This document shows positions 17,264 to 26,000 of a stretch of DNA of 64,000 nt, in pieces; position 1 is the stretch's first letter; the number at the start of each line of letters is the position of its first letter. The stretch spans positions 4,340,001-4,404,000 of the forward strand of contig NZ_CP032762.1 in assembly GCF_003641205.1 (NCBI RefSeq), given 5' to 3'. A program made the translations under genes and the position numbers. The notes beneath the pieces are model-generated. The model had not been told where the DNA came from. It made no database searches and was given only the letters and a program-made list of their open reading frames with translations. The stretch is from Rhodococcus sp. P1Y (GTDB lineage: Bacteria; Actinomycetota; Actinomycetes; Mycobacteriales; Mycobacteriaceae).

Positions 17264-17929
17264 CTAGGCCGCGCCCTCACCCAGGTACGCCAGCCAGGAC
17301 GGATCAAGTTCTTTGTTGCTCGCGAGCAGTCGCCAGTGCGGACCCTTCGGCGGAACGAGTTGGGCCCGGAGCGACCACCCCAGCTCACTGAGCATTTTGT
17401 CCGCTTTGCGATGGTTACACGGCGCGCAGCAGGCAACGCAGTTCTCCCACGAATGCTCGCCGCCACGGCTGCGGGGAACGACGTGATCGACGGTCTCTGC
17501 TTTTGCGCCGCAGTACGCGCACCGGAATCGGTCGCGGTGCATCAGGGCCGCTCGAGTCATCGGCACCCGCGCCCGATACGGAACACGGACGAAGGTTCTC
17601 AGCCTGATCACCGACGGGACCTGGACGGCGAAATCCGCTGAGCGAATATACGGGCCGGAGGGGTCGTCGTGAACGACATCGGCCTTGTTGCACACGAGCA
17701 GAACCACTGCGCGACGCATCGGCAGGGCGGTCAGCGGCTCGAAAGTGGCGTTGAGGAGCAGCACTCGGCGCTTGACCCAGGCAGGAACGGCGCCTTCGCA
17801 GTCAGGCCCTGATTCACCGGGAGAAACTACATGAAGTGGAGAGGCCCCCGATATCCGTACCCGCTGGTCTGCGGTGTCGTGGACGTCGGTGGGCAGGAGT
17901 TGTCGATGGCGGTTCTGCTTGTTCTTCAT
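17264..17929 (-). CDS. HNH endonuclease family protein (Rv2469c-like)
   Basis: A 221-residue protein. The C-terminal third has a classical HNH nuclease: CAYCG, then TVDHVVPRSRGGEHSWENCV with the catalytic His and Asn, then CCAPCNHRKADK completing the zinc Cys pairs. The middle part (WVKRRVLLLNATFEPL to RVPYRARVPMTR) is the conserved domain of this actinobacterial group. It is not part of a restriction or toxin locus; no methylase or immunity gene is nearby. I chose the ATG at 17929; the true start may be nearer the conserved body, which begins about residue 50. Cellular role unknown. Confidence 0.8.
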   Translation of the reverse strand: MKNKQNRHRQLLPTDVHDTADQRVRISGASPLHVVSPGESGPDCEGAVPAWVKRRVLLLNATFEPLTALPMRRAVVLLVCNKADVVHDDPSGPYIRSADFAVQVPSVIRLRTFVRVPYRARVPMTRAALMHRDRFRCAYCGAKAETVDHVVPRSRGGEHSWENCVACCAPCNHRKADKMLSELGWSLRAQLVPPKGPHWRLLASNKELDPSWLAYLGEGAA

Positions 17930-18122
17930 GGGTGTACTCCCAAAAGCTGTCGGCGTCCGCGCATGGCTTGCGCGGAACACGTGAGACAGTGGAACACGAA
18001 AACACGCGGTCTGCACACCCCTTTTGGCAATCGTCGCGGTGGCCGAAGCATGAATTTCGAGACAACACGAAAGAAGTTGCGGGGAGGGTGGCGAGATTTC
18101 GCGACGTCCGTAGACTTTGCAA

Positions 18123-19097
18123 GTGTCTGTATTCGATTCGAGCTCACCCAAAGACCTAGTTGCACTCGCCCTCGACACACGGGCTTTCGAACTTACCGAA
18201 ACCGGTCGAGACTGGCTGGTGGACAGGCCATTACAGGTTGTCGGGTACGTCGTACTGGCGATCCTCCTTCGCCTCGTGCTCCACAAGCTGATCGATCGTT
18301 TCACCCAGCGCAACGCGGCCGGCAGCGACAAAGGCCCTATGCTCCTGCGACCGTTGCGCGAGCGCGCACCGTCGACGATGAAGCAGAGCATTCTCACGGA
18401 GCGGCGCAGGCAGCGCGCCCAAACGATCGGGTCCGTCTTGAAATCGGGCGTCTCCGTCGTGATCCTGACGTGGTTCGTTCTCTCGGTGCTCGACGTCGTC
18501 GGGGTGAACGTGACGCCGTTCATCGCCTCGGCCGGCATTGTCGGCGTGGCGCTTGGCTTCGGCGCTCAGAACCTGGTCCGCGACTTCCTTTCGGGCATCT
18601 TCATGCTGTTGGAAGATCAGTACGGCGTCGGTGACGTCGTCGACCTGGGCGAAGCGGTGGGAACCGTCGAAAGCGTCGGGTTGCGCGTGACCACGATCCG
18701 CGACATCAACGGCACGGTCTGGTACTGCCGAAACGGCGAGGTCCTTCGCGTCGGAAACATGAGCCAGGGATTCGCCGTCGCAGTCCTCGACCTTCCTGTC
18801 GCCCACACGGCAAATCTCGACGAGGCGTGCGAGGTGGCGGAAAAGGCGACACTCGACGTCGTTGCGTCGGGGGCCTTCGAGGACGATCTTCTGGGGGATC
18901 CCGAGATGCTCGGCGTGAACGCGGTGAGTGCGGACACTGTCACCATTCGCATCACCGTCAAGACGCGGCCGGGTAAGCAGTGGGCCGTCCAGCGACGGCT
19001 GCACCGTGAAATTCTTCAAGCGTTCGACGATGCGGGCGTCAAGGCACCGTACCCGGAAGGGCGCCAGGGCGGCACGATCGTCGGCCTGACACAGTAG
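18123..19097 (+). CDS. MscS-family mechanosensitive ion channel
   Basis: A 324-residue small-conductance channel that opens on hypoosmotic shock. Three transmembrane segments are seen: about 35-55, 115-135, and the pore-lining TM3 ([26 protein letters not shown], Gly/Ala-rich as expected). The beta domain ([37 protein letters not shown]) and the C-terminal alpha/beta domain follow. GTG 18123 gives (M)SVFDSSS; a TTG 6 bases upstream is the alternative. It lies 50 bases before glbO in the same direction and may share its transcript. Confidence 0.92.
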   Translation: MSVFDSSSPKDLVALALDTRAFELTETGRDWLVDRPLQVVGYVVLAILLRLVLHKLIDRFTQRNAAGSDKGPMLLRPLRERAPSTMKQSILTERRRQRAQTIGSVLKSGVSVVILTWFVLSVLDVVGVNVTPFIASAGIVGVALGFGAQNLVRDFLSGIFMLLEDQYGVGDVVDLGEAVGTVESVGLRVTTIRDINGTVWYCRNGEVLRVGNMSQGFAVAVLDLPVAHTANLDEACEVAEKATLDVVASGAFEDDLLGDPEMLGVNAVSADTVTIRITVKTRPGKQWAVQRRLHREILQAFDDAGVKAPYPEGRQGGTIVGLTQ

Positions 19098-19147
19098 AAC
19101 GACCACACGAACCCGAGCCATTGCGAACGAGCGGAGAGAACAAGACG

Positions 19148-19543
19148 ATGACCGAACCGCAGCAGACCTTCTACGACGCGGTCGGCGGCGCGGACACGTT
19201 CCACAAACTCACCGCGAAGTTCTACGAAGAAGTGGCCAAAGACGAGATCGTCCGACCGTTGTATCCAGAGGAGGATCTCGGTCCGGCCGAACGGCGAATG
19301 CGGATGTTTCTCGAGCAGTACTGGGGTGGTCCGCGGACGTACTCCGACGAGCGCGGGCATCCTCGCTTGCGGATGCGGCACGCATCGTTTCGGATTGGAC
19401 TGCTCGAGCGCGATGCATGGCTACGGTGCATGCACGTTGCCATCGCGTCCATCGACGATTCGGTACTCGACGCGACGCACCGGGCACAGATCATCGACTA
19501 CATGGAAATGGCAGCGAATTCGATGGTCAATTCTTCGTTCTGA
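19148..19543 (+). CDS. glbO: group II truncated hemoglobin O
   Basis: An oxygen- and peroxide-binding truncated globin of 131 residues. It has FYDAVGG at the N-terminus, TyrB10 in KFYEEV, LYPEEDL, the WGGPRTYS stretch with Trp and Tyr of the distal pocket, and the proximal His in [10 protein letters not shown]. It is very close to M. tuberculosis GlbO (Rv2470). A GGAGAG ribosome binding site lies about 8 bases before ATG. It is convergent with a cupin gene across a short GC palindrome. Confidence 0.95.
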   Translation: MTEPQQTFYDAVGGADTFHKLTAKFYEEVAKDEIVRPLYPEEDLGPAERRMRMFLEQYWGGPRTYSDERGHPRLRMRHASFRIGLLERDAWLRCMHVAIASIDDSVLDATHRAQIIDYMEMAANSMVNSSF

Positions 19544-19546
19544 GGC

Positions 19547-19560
19547 CGGGCGCTCGCCCG
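19547..19560. terminator. short GC palindrome between glbO and cupin gene
   Basis: CGGGCG-CT-CGCCCG in the 21-base gap between convergent genes; a weak bidirectional terminator candidate. Confidence 0.4.
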
Positions 19561-19564
19561 AAGG

Positions 19565-20035
19565 TCAGAGGTTCGTGGACACCGTGGCGGGCTGATCGGA
19601 ACGGCCGAGTCCCTTTGCTCTGCGTAGCGCGGCCCGGACGTTGCCTCCGAACTTCAAAGCCAGCAACAACGACGGTGGCAGGTTGCGTCTGAGTATGGCG
19701 TGCTTGCGCACATAGTCGTCCACGTTCCACTCGGACCATGTTCCGGCGCGGAACAAGGCGGCATCGCCGGCGACCAGAGTGCGAGCCGGGTGGTCGTCCG
19801 AAGAAACCGTCACAGAGCCGTCCATGATGTGGACGATTTCATCCATCGCGAAGTACCACCTGAATCGGCCCGCGGTGCAGTCCCAGACGTTGGTCGTCGT
19901 GGTGCCGTCCACACTTCGGGACCATTCGGCTACCCTCGCCTGCGGCGTTCCATCGAGAATCCACTCGGGATTGATGGGGCTCGGCTGAAGTAGCACTTCA
20001 CTCAGGCGTACTGCCTCGATCGACTGTTCGGTCAT
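19565..20035 (-). CDS. cupin domain protein
   Basis: A 156-residue single-cupin protein of the DUF861/EutQ-like type: TTTTNVWDCTAGRFRWYFAMDEIVHIMDGSVTVSSDD forms the first motif and AGDAALFRAGTWSEWNVDDYVRK the second. The metal-binding His/Glu set is reduced (EIVH), so it may be a binding or non-enzymatic cupin. The last 35 residues are basic and Leu-rich. The ATG at 20035 has GAGGGGC about 10 bases upstream; a longer frame exists but lacks support. Substrate unknown. Confidence 0.72.
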   Translation of the reverse strand: MTEQSIEAVRLSEVLLQPSPINPEWILDGTPQARVAEWSRSVDGTTTTNVWDCTAGRFRWYFAMDEIVHIMDGSVTVSSDDHPARTLVAGDAALFRAGTWSEWNVDDYVRKHAILRRNLPPSLLLALKFGGNVRAALRRAKGLGRSDQPATVSTNL

Positions 20036-20212
20036 GACTGTTGTGCTGCCCCTCGTTCCGGTTAGTTCGACACGGTACCTCATCTTTCGGACAAAGCGAC
20101 CGTTTTTCCGGCAGAAACCTGTTCTACGGTATGTCTGTGTCGATGACGGTGACGAAGATCAACTCGGTACCTGATCGAGTCGCAGGGGCACCGTTTGGCA
20201 GACTTGATCATT

Positions 20213-21796
20213 GTGACCGATCCGAACTCGAGTATGTCCGACGTGTGGTGGAAGAATGCGGTCTTCTATCAGATCTACCCGCGTTCGTTCGCAGACTCCA
20301 ACGGCGACGGCGTAGGTGATCTGGGCGGAGTTCGCGAGAAGCTGGGATATCTGGAACTTCTCGGCATCGACGCGATCTGGCTGAGCCCAGTGATGAAGTC
20401 CCCCATGGCCGATCACGGGTACGACGTGTCCGACCCGCGCGCGATCGATCCCCTGTTCGGCGATCTCGATGTCATGAACGCGCTGATCGATGAGGCCCAC
20501 GCACGCGATATCAAAGTCACGATGGATCTGGTACCGAACCACTCGAGCGATCAGCACCCCTGGTTCGTTGCGGCTTTGGCGGCCGAGCCCGGAAGTCCCG
20601 AACGGAATCGGTACATCTTCCGCGACGGTCGAGGCGCCGACGGCTCGGAGCCTCCGAACAACTGGCCCAGCATCTTCGGCGGCCCCGCGTGGACACGCGT
20701 CCGCGAATCGAATGGCTCGCTCGGCCAGTGGTACCTGCACATTTTCGCCGCCGAACAGCCCGATCTGAACTGGAACAATCCCGAGGTTTCCGAGGACCTC
20801 GCAACAACACTTCGATTCTGGCTCGATCGAGGCGTCGACGGGTTTCGCATCGATGTTGCGCACGGAATGGCCAAGCCGGCCGGACTGCCGGACATGGAAC
20901 TCGAACACAACGCGTTGATGAAGAACGACGACAACGACCCACGCTTCAACAACGACGCAGTGCACGACATTCATCGCGGAATTCGCAAGGTGGTTGACGA
21001 GTACGAGAACGCGACCACCGTCGGCGAGATCTGGGTGCAGGACAACGTCCGATTCAGCGAGTACATCCGGGCCGACGAGCTCCACCTCGGGTTCAACTTC
21101 CGTCTGGCCGAAGCCGAGTTCGACGCCGCCGCGATCCGCGAAGCGGTAACCAACTCACTCGACGCAGTTGCCCTGGTCGACGGCACCCCTACATGGACTT
21201 TGTCGAATCACGACGTAGTGCGGGAAGTCAGTCGATACGGCGGCGGTGCCCGTGGAACCGCTCGTGCACGGGCAATGATCCTGCTGGAATTGGCGTTGCC
21301 CGGTGCTGTGTTCATCTACAACGGCGCCGAACTGGGGCTTCCGAACGTCGAACTCCCCGACGATGCATTACAGGACCCGGTGTGGGAGCGATCCGGACAC
21401 ACCGAACGTGGCCGCGACGGTTGCAGGGTTCCACTGCCGTGGGAAGGTCCGACTCCGCCGTTCGGATTCAGCACCTCGGCAAAAACATGGCTTCCCATCC
21501 CCGCGGAGTGGGCCTCACTGACGGTCGAGCAGCAATTGGAGGACGTCGATTCCATGCTCAGCCTGTATCGGTCGGCGTTCGAACTCCGGGCGCTGCGGCC
21601 CGAATTCGACGGCTCGGGGCTGGATTGGTACGGCAGCCCTCCCGGATGCCTGGCCTTTCGTCGACGCGGCGGGTTGATCTGCGCGCTCAACGCGACCGAC
21701 GTGCCCATCCCCCTACCCCCGGGTGAACTGCTGATGGCAAGCGCACCGCTGGTCGACGGCCAACTCCCCGCCGACGCAGCTGCCTGGCTCGTATGA
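20213..21796 (+). CDS. aglA: alpha-glucosidase, GH13 family
   Basis: An intracellular alpha-glucosidase (about 527 residues) acting on short alpha-glucosides. The TIM-barrel motifs are intact: DLVPNHSS (region I), GFRIDVAHG with the Asp nucleophile (II), TVGEIWVQ with the acid/base Glu (III), and LSNHDV (IV). An N-terminal VFYQIYPRSFADSNGDG and a C-terminal beta domain frame them. No signal peptide. Start choices are TTG 20195, GTG 20213 and ATG 20234; none has a clear ribosome binding site, and I took GTG 20213. Gene order next to glbO matches Rv2470-Rv2471. Trehalose synthase-type activity is less likely because of the shorter length. Confidence 0.9.
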   Translation: MTDPNSSMSDVWWKNAVFYQIYPRSFADSNGDGVGDLGGVREKLGYLELLGIDAIWLSPVMKSPMADHGYDVSDPRAIDPLFGDLDVMNALIDEAHARDIKVTMDLVPNHSSDQHPWFVAALAAEPGSPERNRYIFRDGRGADGSEPPNNWPSIFGGPAWTRVRESNGSLGQWYLHIFAAEQPDLNWNNPEVSEDLATTLRFWLDRGVDGFRIDVAHGMAKPAGLPDMELEHNALMKNDDNDPRFNNDAVHDIHRGIRKVVDEYENATTVGEIWVQDNVRFSEYIRADELHLGFNFRLAEAEFDAAAIREAVTNSLDAVALVDGTPTWTLSNHDVVREVSRYGGGARGTARARAMILLELALPGAVFIYNGAELGLPNVELPDDALQDPVWERSGHTERGRDGCRVPLPWEGPTPPFGFSTSAKTWLPIPAEWASLTVEQQLEDVDSMLSLYRSAFELRALRPEFDGSGLDWYGSPPGCLAFRRRGGLICALNATDVPIPLPPGELLMASAPLVDGQLPADAAAWLV

Positions 21797-21815
21797 GCCA
21801 CTACCCGCCTGGGAG

Positions 21816-22502
21816 CTAGCGCTCGACAGTCAACGACAGCGGGTTGGCCCGCCGACTGAACACCGATCCGTAGCGGGCGTCCAACCGCAGCCACACCTTG
21901 GTCGCGCGTACACGAACGATCTCGGCAGAGTCGATTCGCGCCAGGTCGACGTCGGCTGTGAGCGGGTCCTCGCCGGTGTACGGCACGAAACCCATTGCAG
22001 TCAAGGCGAACACGGTCCTCATCGTGATCGAGACATCTTCGGCACCGCCGTCGACGTGCAGCACCTCTTGATCGAGCAGAGACACCGGCGGACCGTGACT
22101 CGACCCATGCTCCTTCGCCAACGCAGCACCTCGCCCGGCCAGACCGATCAGCACCCGGGCGGGTACGTCGTCGACGTGCTCGAAACCTCCATCCGGGGGC
22201 AGGGCACCGCGCCACGCGGAATCCATCGAGAAACCGGGGTCGACGACGCCGTCGACGGCCGAACCGAGAGCCGCGAGGAGTTGATCGGCACCGGCCGACG
22301 TGTCGTCGGGCACGATCGTTCCCGATACGACCCGCACGGCCAGCGCGTCGAAACCCGTCGACACCCATACCGACAACCGCTGGTCGGATCTCATTCTGAG
22401 TCGCACCACGGCTGCCTCGTCGAGCCGAAGTGCCTTGCCCAGGAATGCCGTCAGGTTTTCGCGTTCGACGGCATCGGGAATGGTGAGAACCCGCTCAAAC
22501 AC
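21816..22502 (-). CDS. conserved hypothetical protein (Rv2474c-like)
   Basis: A 228-residue soluble protein of a mycobacterial/rhodococcal family. Visible segments are TIPDAVERENLTAFLGKALRL, then VRLRMRSDQRLSVWVSTGFDALAVR and PPVSLLDQEVLHV, with TAMGFVPY and WLRLDARYGSV near the end. I see no catalytic motif and no membrane segment. The GTG at 22502 overlaps the stop of the thioesterase upstream by 8 bases, so they are co-translated. The order thioesterase - this gene matches Rv2475c-Rv2474c. Function unknown. Confidence 0.75.
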   Translation of the reverse strand: MFERVLTIPDAVERENLTAFLGKALRLDEAAVVRLRMRSDQRLSVWVSTGFDALAVRVVSGTIVPDDTSAGADQLLAALGSAVDGVVDPGFSMDSAWRGALPPDGGFEHVDDVPARVLIGLAGRGAALAKEHGSSHGPPVSLLDQEVLHVDGGAEDVSITMRTVFALTAMGFVPYTGEDPLTADVDLARIDSAEIVRVRATKVWLRLDARYGSVFSRRANPLSLTVER

Positions 22503-22959
22503 GTTGCCAGCTCTGCAGATACACGCGCTCGGCATCGGTGAGCCGACGCAGTCTTTGCGTATCGATGTCGAACGCAGCAATCTGCGTCGACGCCACGATG
22601 GCCGCGGGAGTGTCGAGCGACTTGCCCTTGGCTCGAACCTCGTATCCCGCGACGAAGTCGACCGCGCGAACCTTGTCGACCCACATGACCACGTCCAAAG
22701 GTCCGTCCTCGTGCCGCAGTTGTCCGCGGTACTTCACGTGCAAGTCCGCGATCACCGCCCCGTGGCGCAGGTTCGCGGTCGGCCGACCGTCGATCAGCAA
22801 CCACGGGATGCGGGCCTCTTCCAGCAACGTCACCATCCGTGCGTGGTTGATGTGCTGATAGACGTCCATGTCCGACCAGCGAACCTCGACGCTCGTATGA
22901 AAACCGATGCGCTCCTTCGGCTCTCGATGGTCCGACAGGTGTTCGGCGGGAACGGTCAC
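22495..22959 (-). CDS. hotdog-fold acyl-CoA thioesterase (Rv2475c-like)
   Basis: A 154-residue 4-hydroxybenzoyl-CoA thioesterase-type protein: VEVRWSDMDVYQHINHARMVTLLEEAR contains the catalytic Asp and the HINH pattern. A GAVIADLHVKYRGQL strand and a C-terminal DTQRLRRLTD follow. The GTG at 22959 gives an N-terminal MTVPAEHL-type start with a GAGGAC-like site upstream. It lies 41 bases after the glutamate dehydrogenase stop and probably shares that transcript. A second gene of the same family sits on the other side of the dehydrogenase. Confidence 0.85.
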   Translation of the reverse strand: MTVPAEHLSDHREPKERIGFHTSVEVRWSDMDVYQHINHARMVTLLEEARIPWLLIDGRPTANLRHGAVIADLHVKYRGQLRHEDGPLDVVMWVDKVRAVDFVAGYEVRAKGKSLDTPAAIVASTQIAAFDIDTQRLRRLTDAERVYLQSWQRV

Positions 22960-23000
22960 AGCGGGTGTCCTCTTCTCGTTTCGATGTCGATCGGTCAGCT

Positions 23001-26000
23001 CTACGGGACCATGCTTCGGACCTGCCGCGCAGCAACCGACAGCATGGCGAGGTCGAGCGTTCCCGATTCGGCGATTTCGCGGAGGGCTGCACGTGCGCGT
23101 GCCAGCCTCGACATGTTCGTCGACTCCCATTCGGCGATCTTCTCGGCCGTGCTCTCGTGCGGCTCGCCGCCGAGAATCACTTCCCTGGTGATCGCGCGCA
23201 GAGATGAATACAGGTCGTCGCGAAGGGCCAGGCGAGCCAGCGAATGCCAGCGGTCTCCTCTCGCGAGTCCGGACACCGACGTCAGCAACCAATCGATCCC
23301 GATATGCGCATCCAACGCGAAGTACAGTTCGGCCACCTCGGCCGGGTCCTGCTCGACGATGTCGGCGACATCGATGACGTCGAGCAGACAGAAGACGTCG
23401 AGTAGCCGAAAGACCTTGGTCGCAAGCTCTTCGGGTGCTCCGCGGCCGACGGCAGCTTTCAGGCGACCGTCGAGATTTCGCGAGTGGTGGCCGTCGATCC
23501 ATCCGCCGACCATTCCGCTCAATGCAGCGACCTTGCCCGCGTACCTGCTGATCTCGGCGCCGACAGCCAGTGGTTGCGGACGGTTGGTCAGCAACCACCG
23601 AGCCACACGGTCGAGGACCCTCCTCGATTCGAGGAGCAATTCGTCCGAGGACGCCGTCGGCATGCCTGCGGTGCGAATCTCCTGCCACAGGTCTTCGAGA
23701 CCGAAGATCGCGGTGGCGGCGGCAAACGCGCGCACTGCGTCGGTCCCCGTGGCACCGGCATCTTCGGCCAACCGGTAGACGTACGTGATACCGCCGCGGT
23801 CGACGGTTTCGTTGGTCAGGGTGGTGGCGACCAGCTGCCTGCGAAGCGCATGGGAGGTGATCGAGCTCGCGTAGGGCTCCCGCAACGGCGCCGGGAAGTA
23901 CTTGGGCAATCGCGACGCGAACACGTCGCTGTCGGGCAACTCGCTCGCGAGCAGATCGCTTTCCAGGGTCAGTTTGACGTGAGCCATCAATGTCGCAAGC
24001 TCCGGAGAGGTCAGTCCACGTCCTTCTGCCTTACGCTTGCGAATCTCGGTCTCGCTCGGCAGAGCTTCGAGCTCCCGATCGAGTCCACGCCTCGTCTCCA
24101 GATCTTCGATGACGCGTCGGTGAACGGTCAGCAACGCCGGCGCGTCGAACCGCGATGTTCCCAGCAGTTCGTTCTGCATGATGTTGTCCCACAACACCAA
24201 TCGACCGACTTCGTCCGTCATCGAGGCGAGCAACTCGTCGCGGTCGTCTCGGTCCAGCGCCCCGTCGGCGATTGCGGCTTCGAGCAGGATCTTGATGTTG
24301 ACCTCGTGGTCAGAGCAGTCGACGCCAGCGGAGTTGTCGACGGCATCGGTGTTGATTCGACCGCCCGCCATGTCGTACTCGATGCGCCCGAGTGCGGTGG
24401 CGCCGAGGTTGCCACCCTCGCCGACCACTGTCGCACGAACGTCGTTGCCGTTCACCCGAACCGCGTCGTTCGACTTGTCACCGACGTCGGCGTTCGATTC
24501 GCTCGATGCCTTGATGTACGTACCGATCCCGCCGTTCCACAACAAATCGGCGGGCGCCGTCAGAATCGCACGGATCAGTTCGGGCGGCGACAACGAAGTA
24601 ACGTCCTGGCCCAGACCGAGCGCTTCCCGCACCTGCGCACTGACCGGTACCGATTTGACCGTCTTCTCCCACACTCCACCACCAGGCGAGATCAGCGACG
24701 CGTCGTAGTCCGCCCACGACGAGCGCGGCAGTGCGAACAACCGCTCACGTTCGGCGAAGGACCGAGCCCGATCAGGGGTCGGGTCGAGGAAGATGTGCCG
24801 GTGGTCGAAGGCCGCGAGCAGTCCGATGTGACGGCTGAGCAGCATTCCGTTGCCGAACACGTCACCGCTCATGTCTCCGACGCCAACGACGGTGAAATCT
24901 TGTTTCTGCGTATCGATTCCGATTTCACGGAAGTGACGTTTGACGCTTTCCCACGCGCCCTTCGCGGTGATCCCCATTGCCTTGTGGTCGTACCCCGCGG
25001 AGCCGCCGGACGCGAAGGCGTCACCCAACCAGAATCCGTACTCCTCCGCCACCGAGTTGGCCAGGTCCGAGAACGTCGCGGTGCCCTTGTCGGCGGCGAC
25101 GACGAGATAGGTGTCGTCGTCGTCACGGCGCACTACCCTGCTCGGCGGAATCACCGATCCGGTTGCACGATCCAAGTTGTCGGTGACATCCAGCAGGCCG
25201 GCGATGAAGAGTCTGTAACAGGCCTGCCCCTCCTGGGCTGTCGCGGCGCGATCGGTCGCGGCATCGCCCGATGCGGTAGGCGGACGCTTGACGACGAAGC
25301 CACCCTTCGCGCCGACCGGCACGATGACGGCATTCTTGACCATTTGCGCTTTGGCGAGGCCAAGCACCTCGGTCCTGAAGTCTTCCCGACGGTCCGACCA
25401 TCGCAATCCACCACGTGCAACTGCCCCGAAACGGAGATGGACGCCTTCGACACGGGGGGAGTACACGAAGATTTCGAAGGTCGGCTTGGGCTTGGGCAGT
25501 TCCTCGATCTGCTGCGGATCGAGCTTGAGCGAGAGGAACTCCCGACGCGTATCACCGTCGTCGACCACGTAGAAGTTGGTGCGCAGCGTCGCTCGGATCA
25601 ATTCGAAGATGGCGCGGAGAATGCGGTCTGCGTCGAGGCTGATGACCTGATCGATCAACGACTTCAGTTCGCCACTCAGTTCGAGGGACCGATCCTCGGA
25701 GGCGTTGTCTGGATCGAATTGCGCCTCGAACAGTCCGACGAGCAACTGCGCAGTGCGCGGATTGGCCAGCAGAACGCCCTCGATGTTGAACTGACTGTAC
25801 GGAAAATTGGCTTGCCGCAGGTACTTTGCGTACGCACGCAGAACCAGCGCCTGCCGCCAGTCGAGACCTGCACGCATGACCAGCTCGTTGAATCGGTCCG
25901 CCTCTGCGCGCCCTTCCCACACCGCGGTGAAGGCATCGGTGAACCGGAGTTGGACACGCGATTCGCGATCTGCAGCGCCGGCTCCCTGCAATTCGGCATC

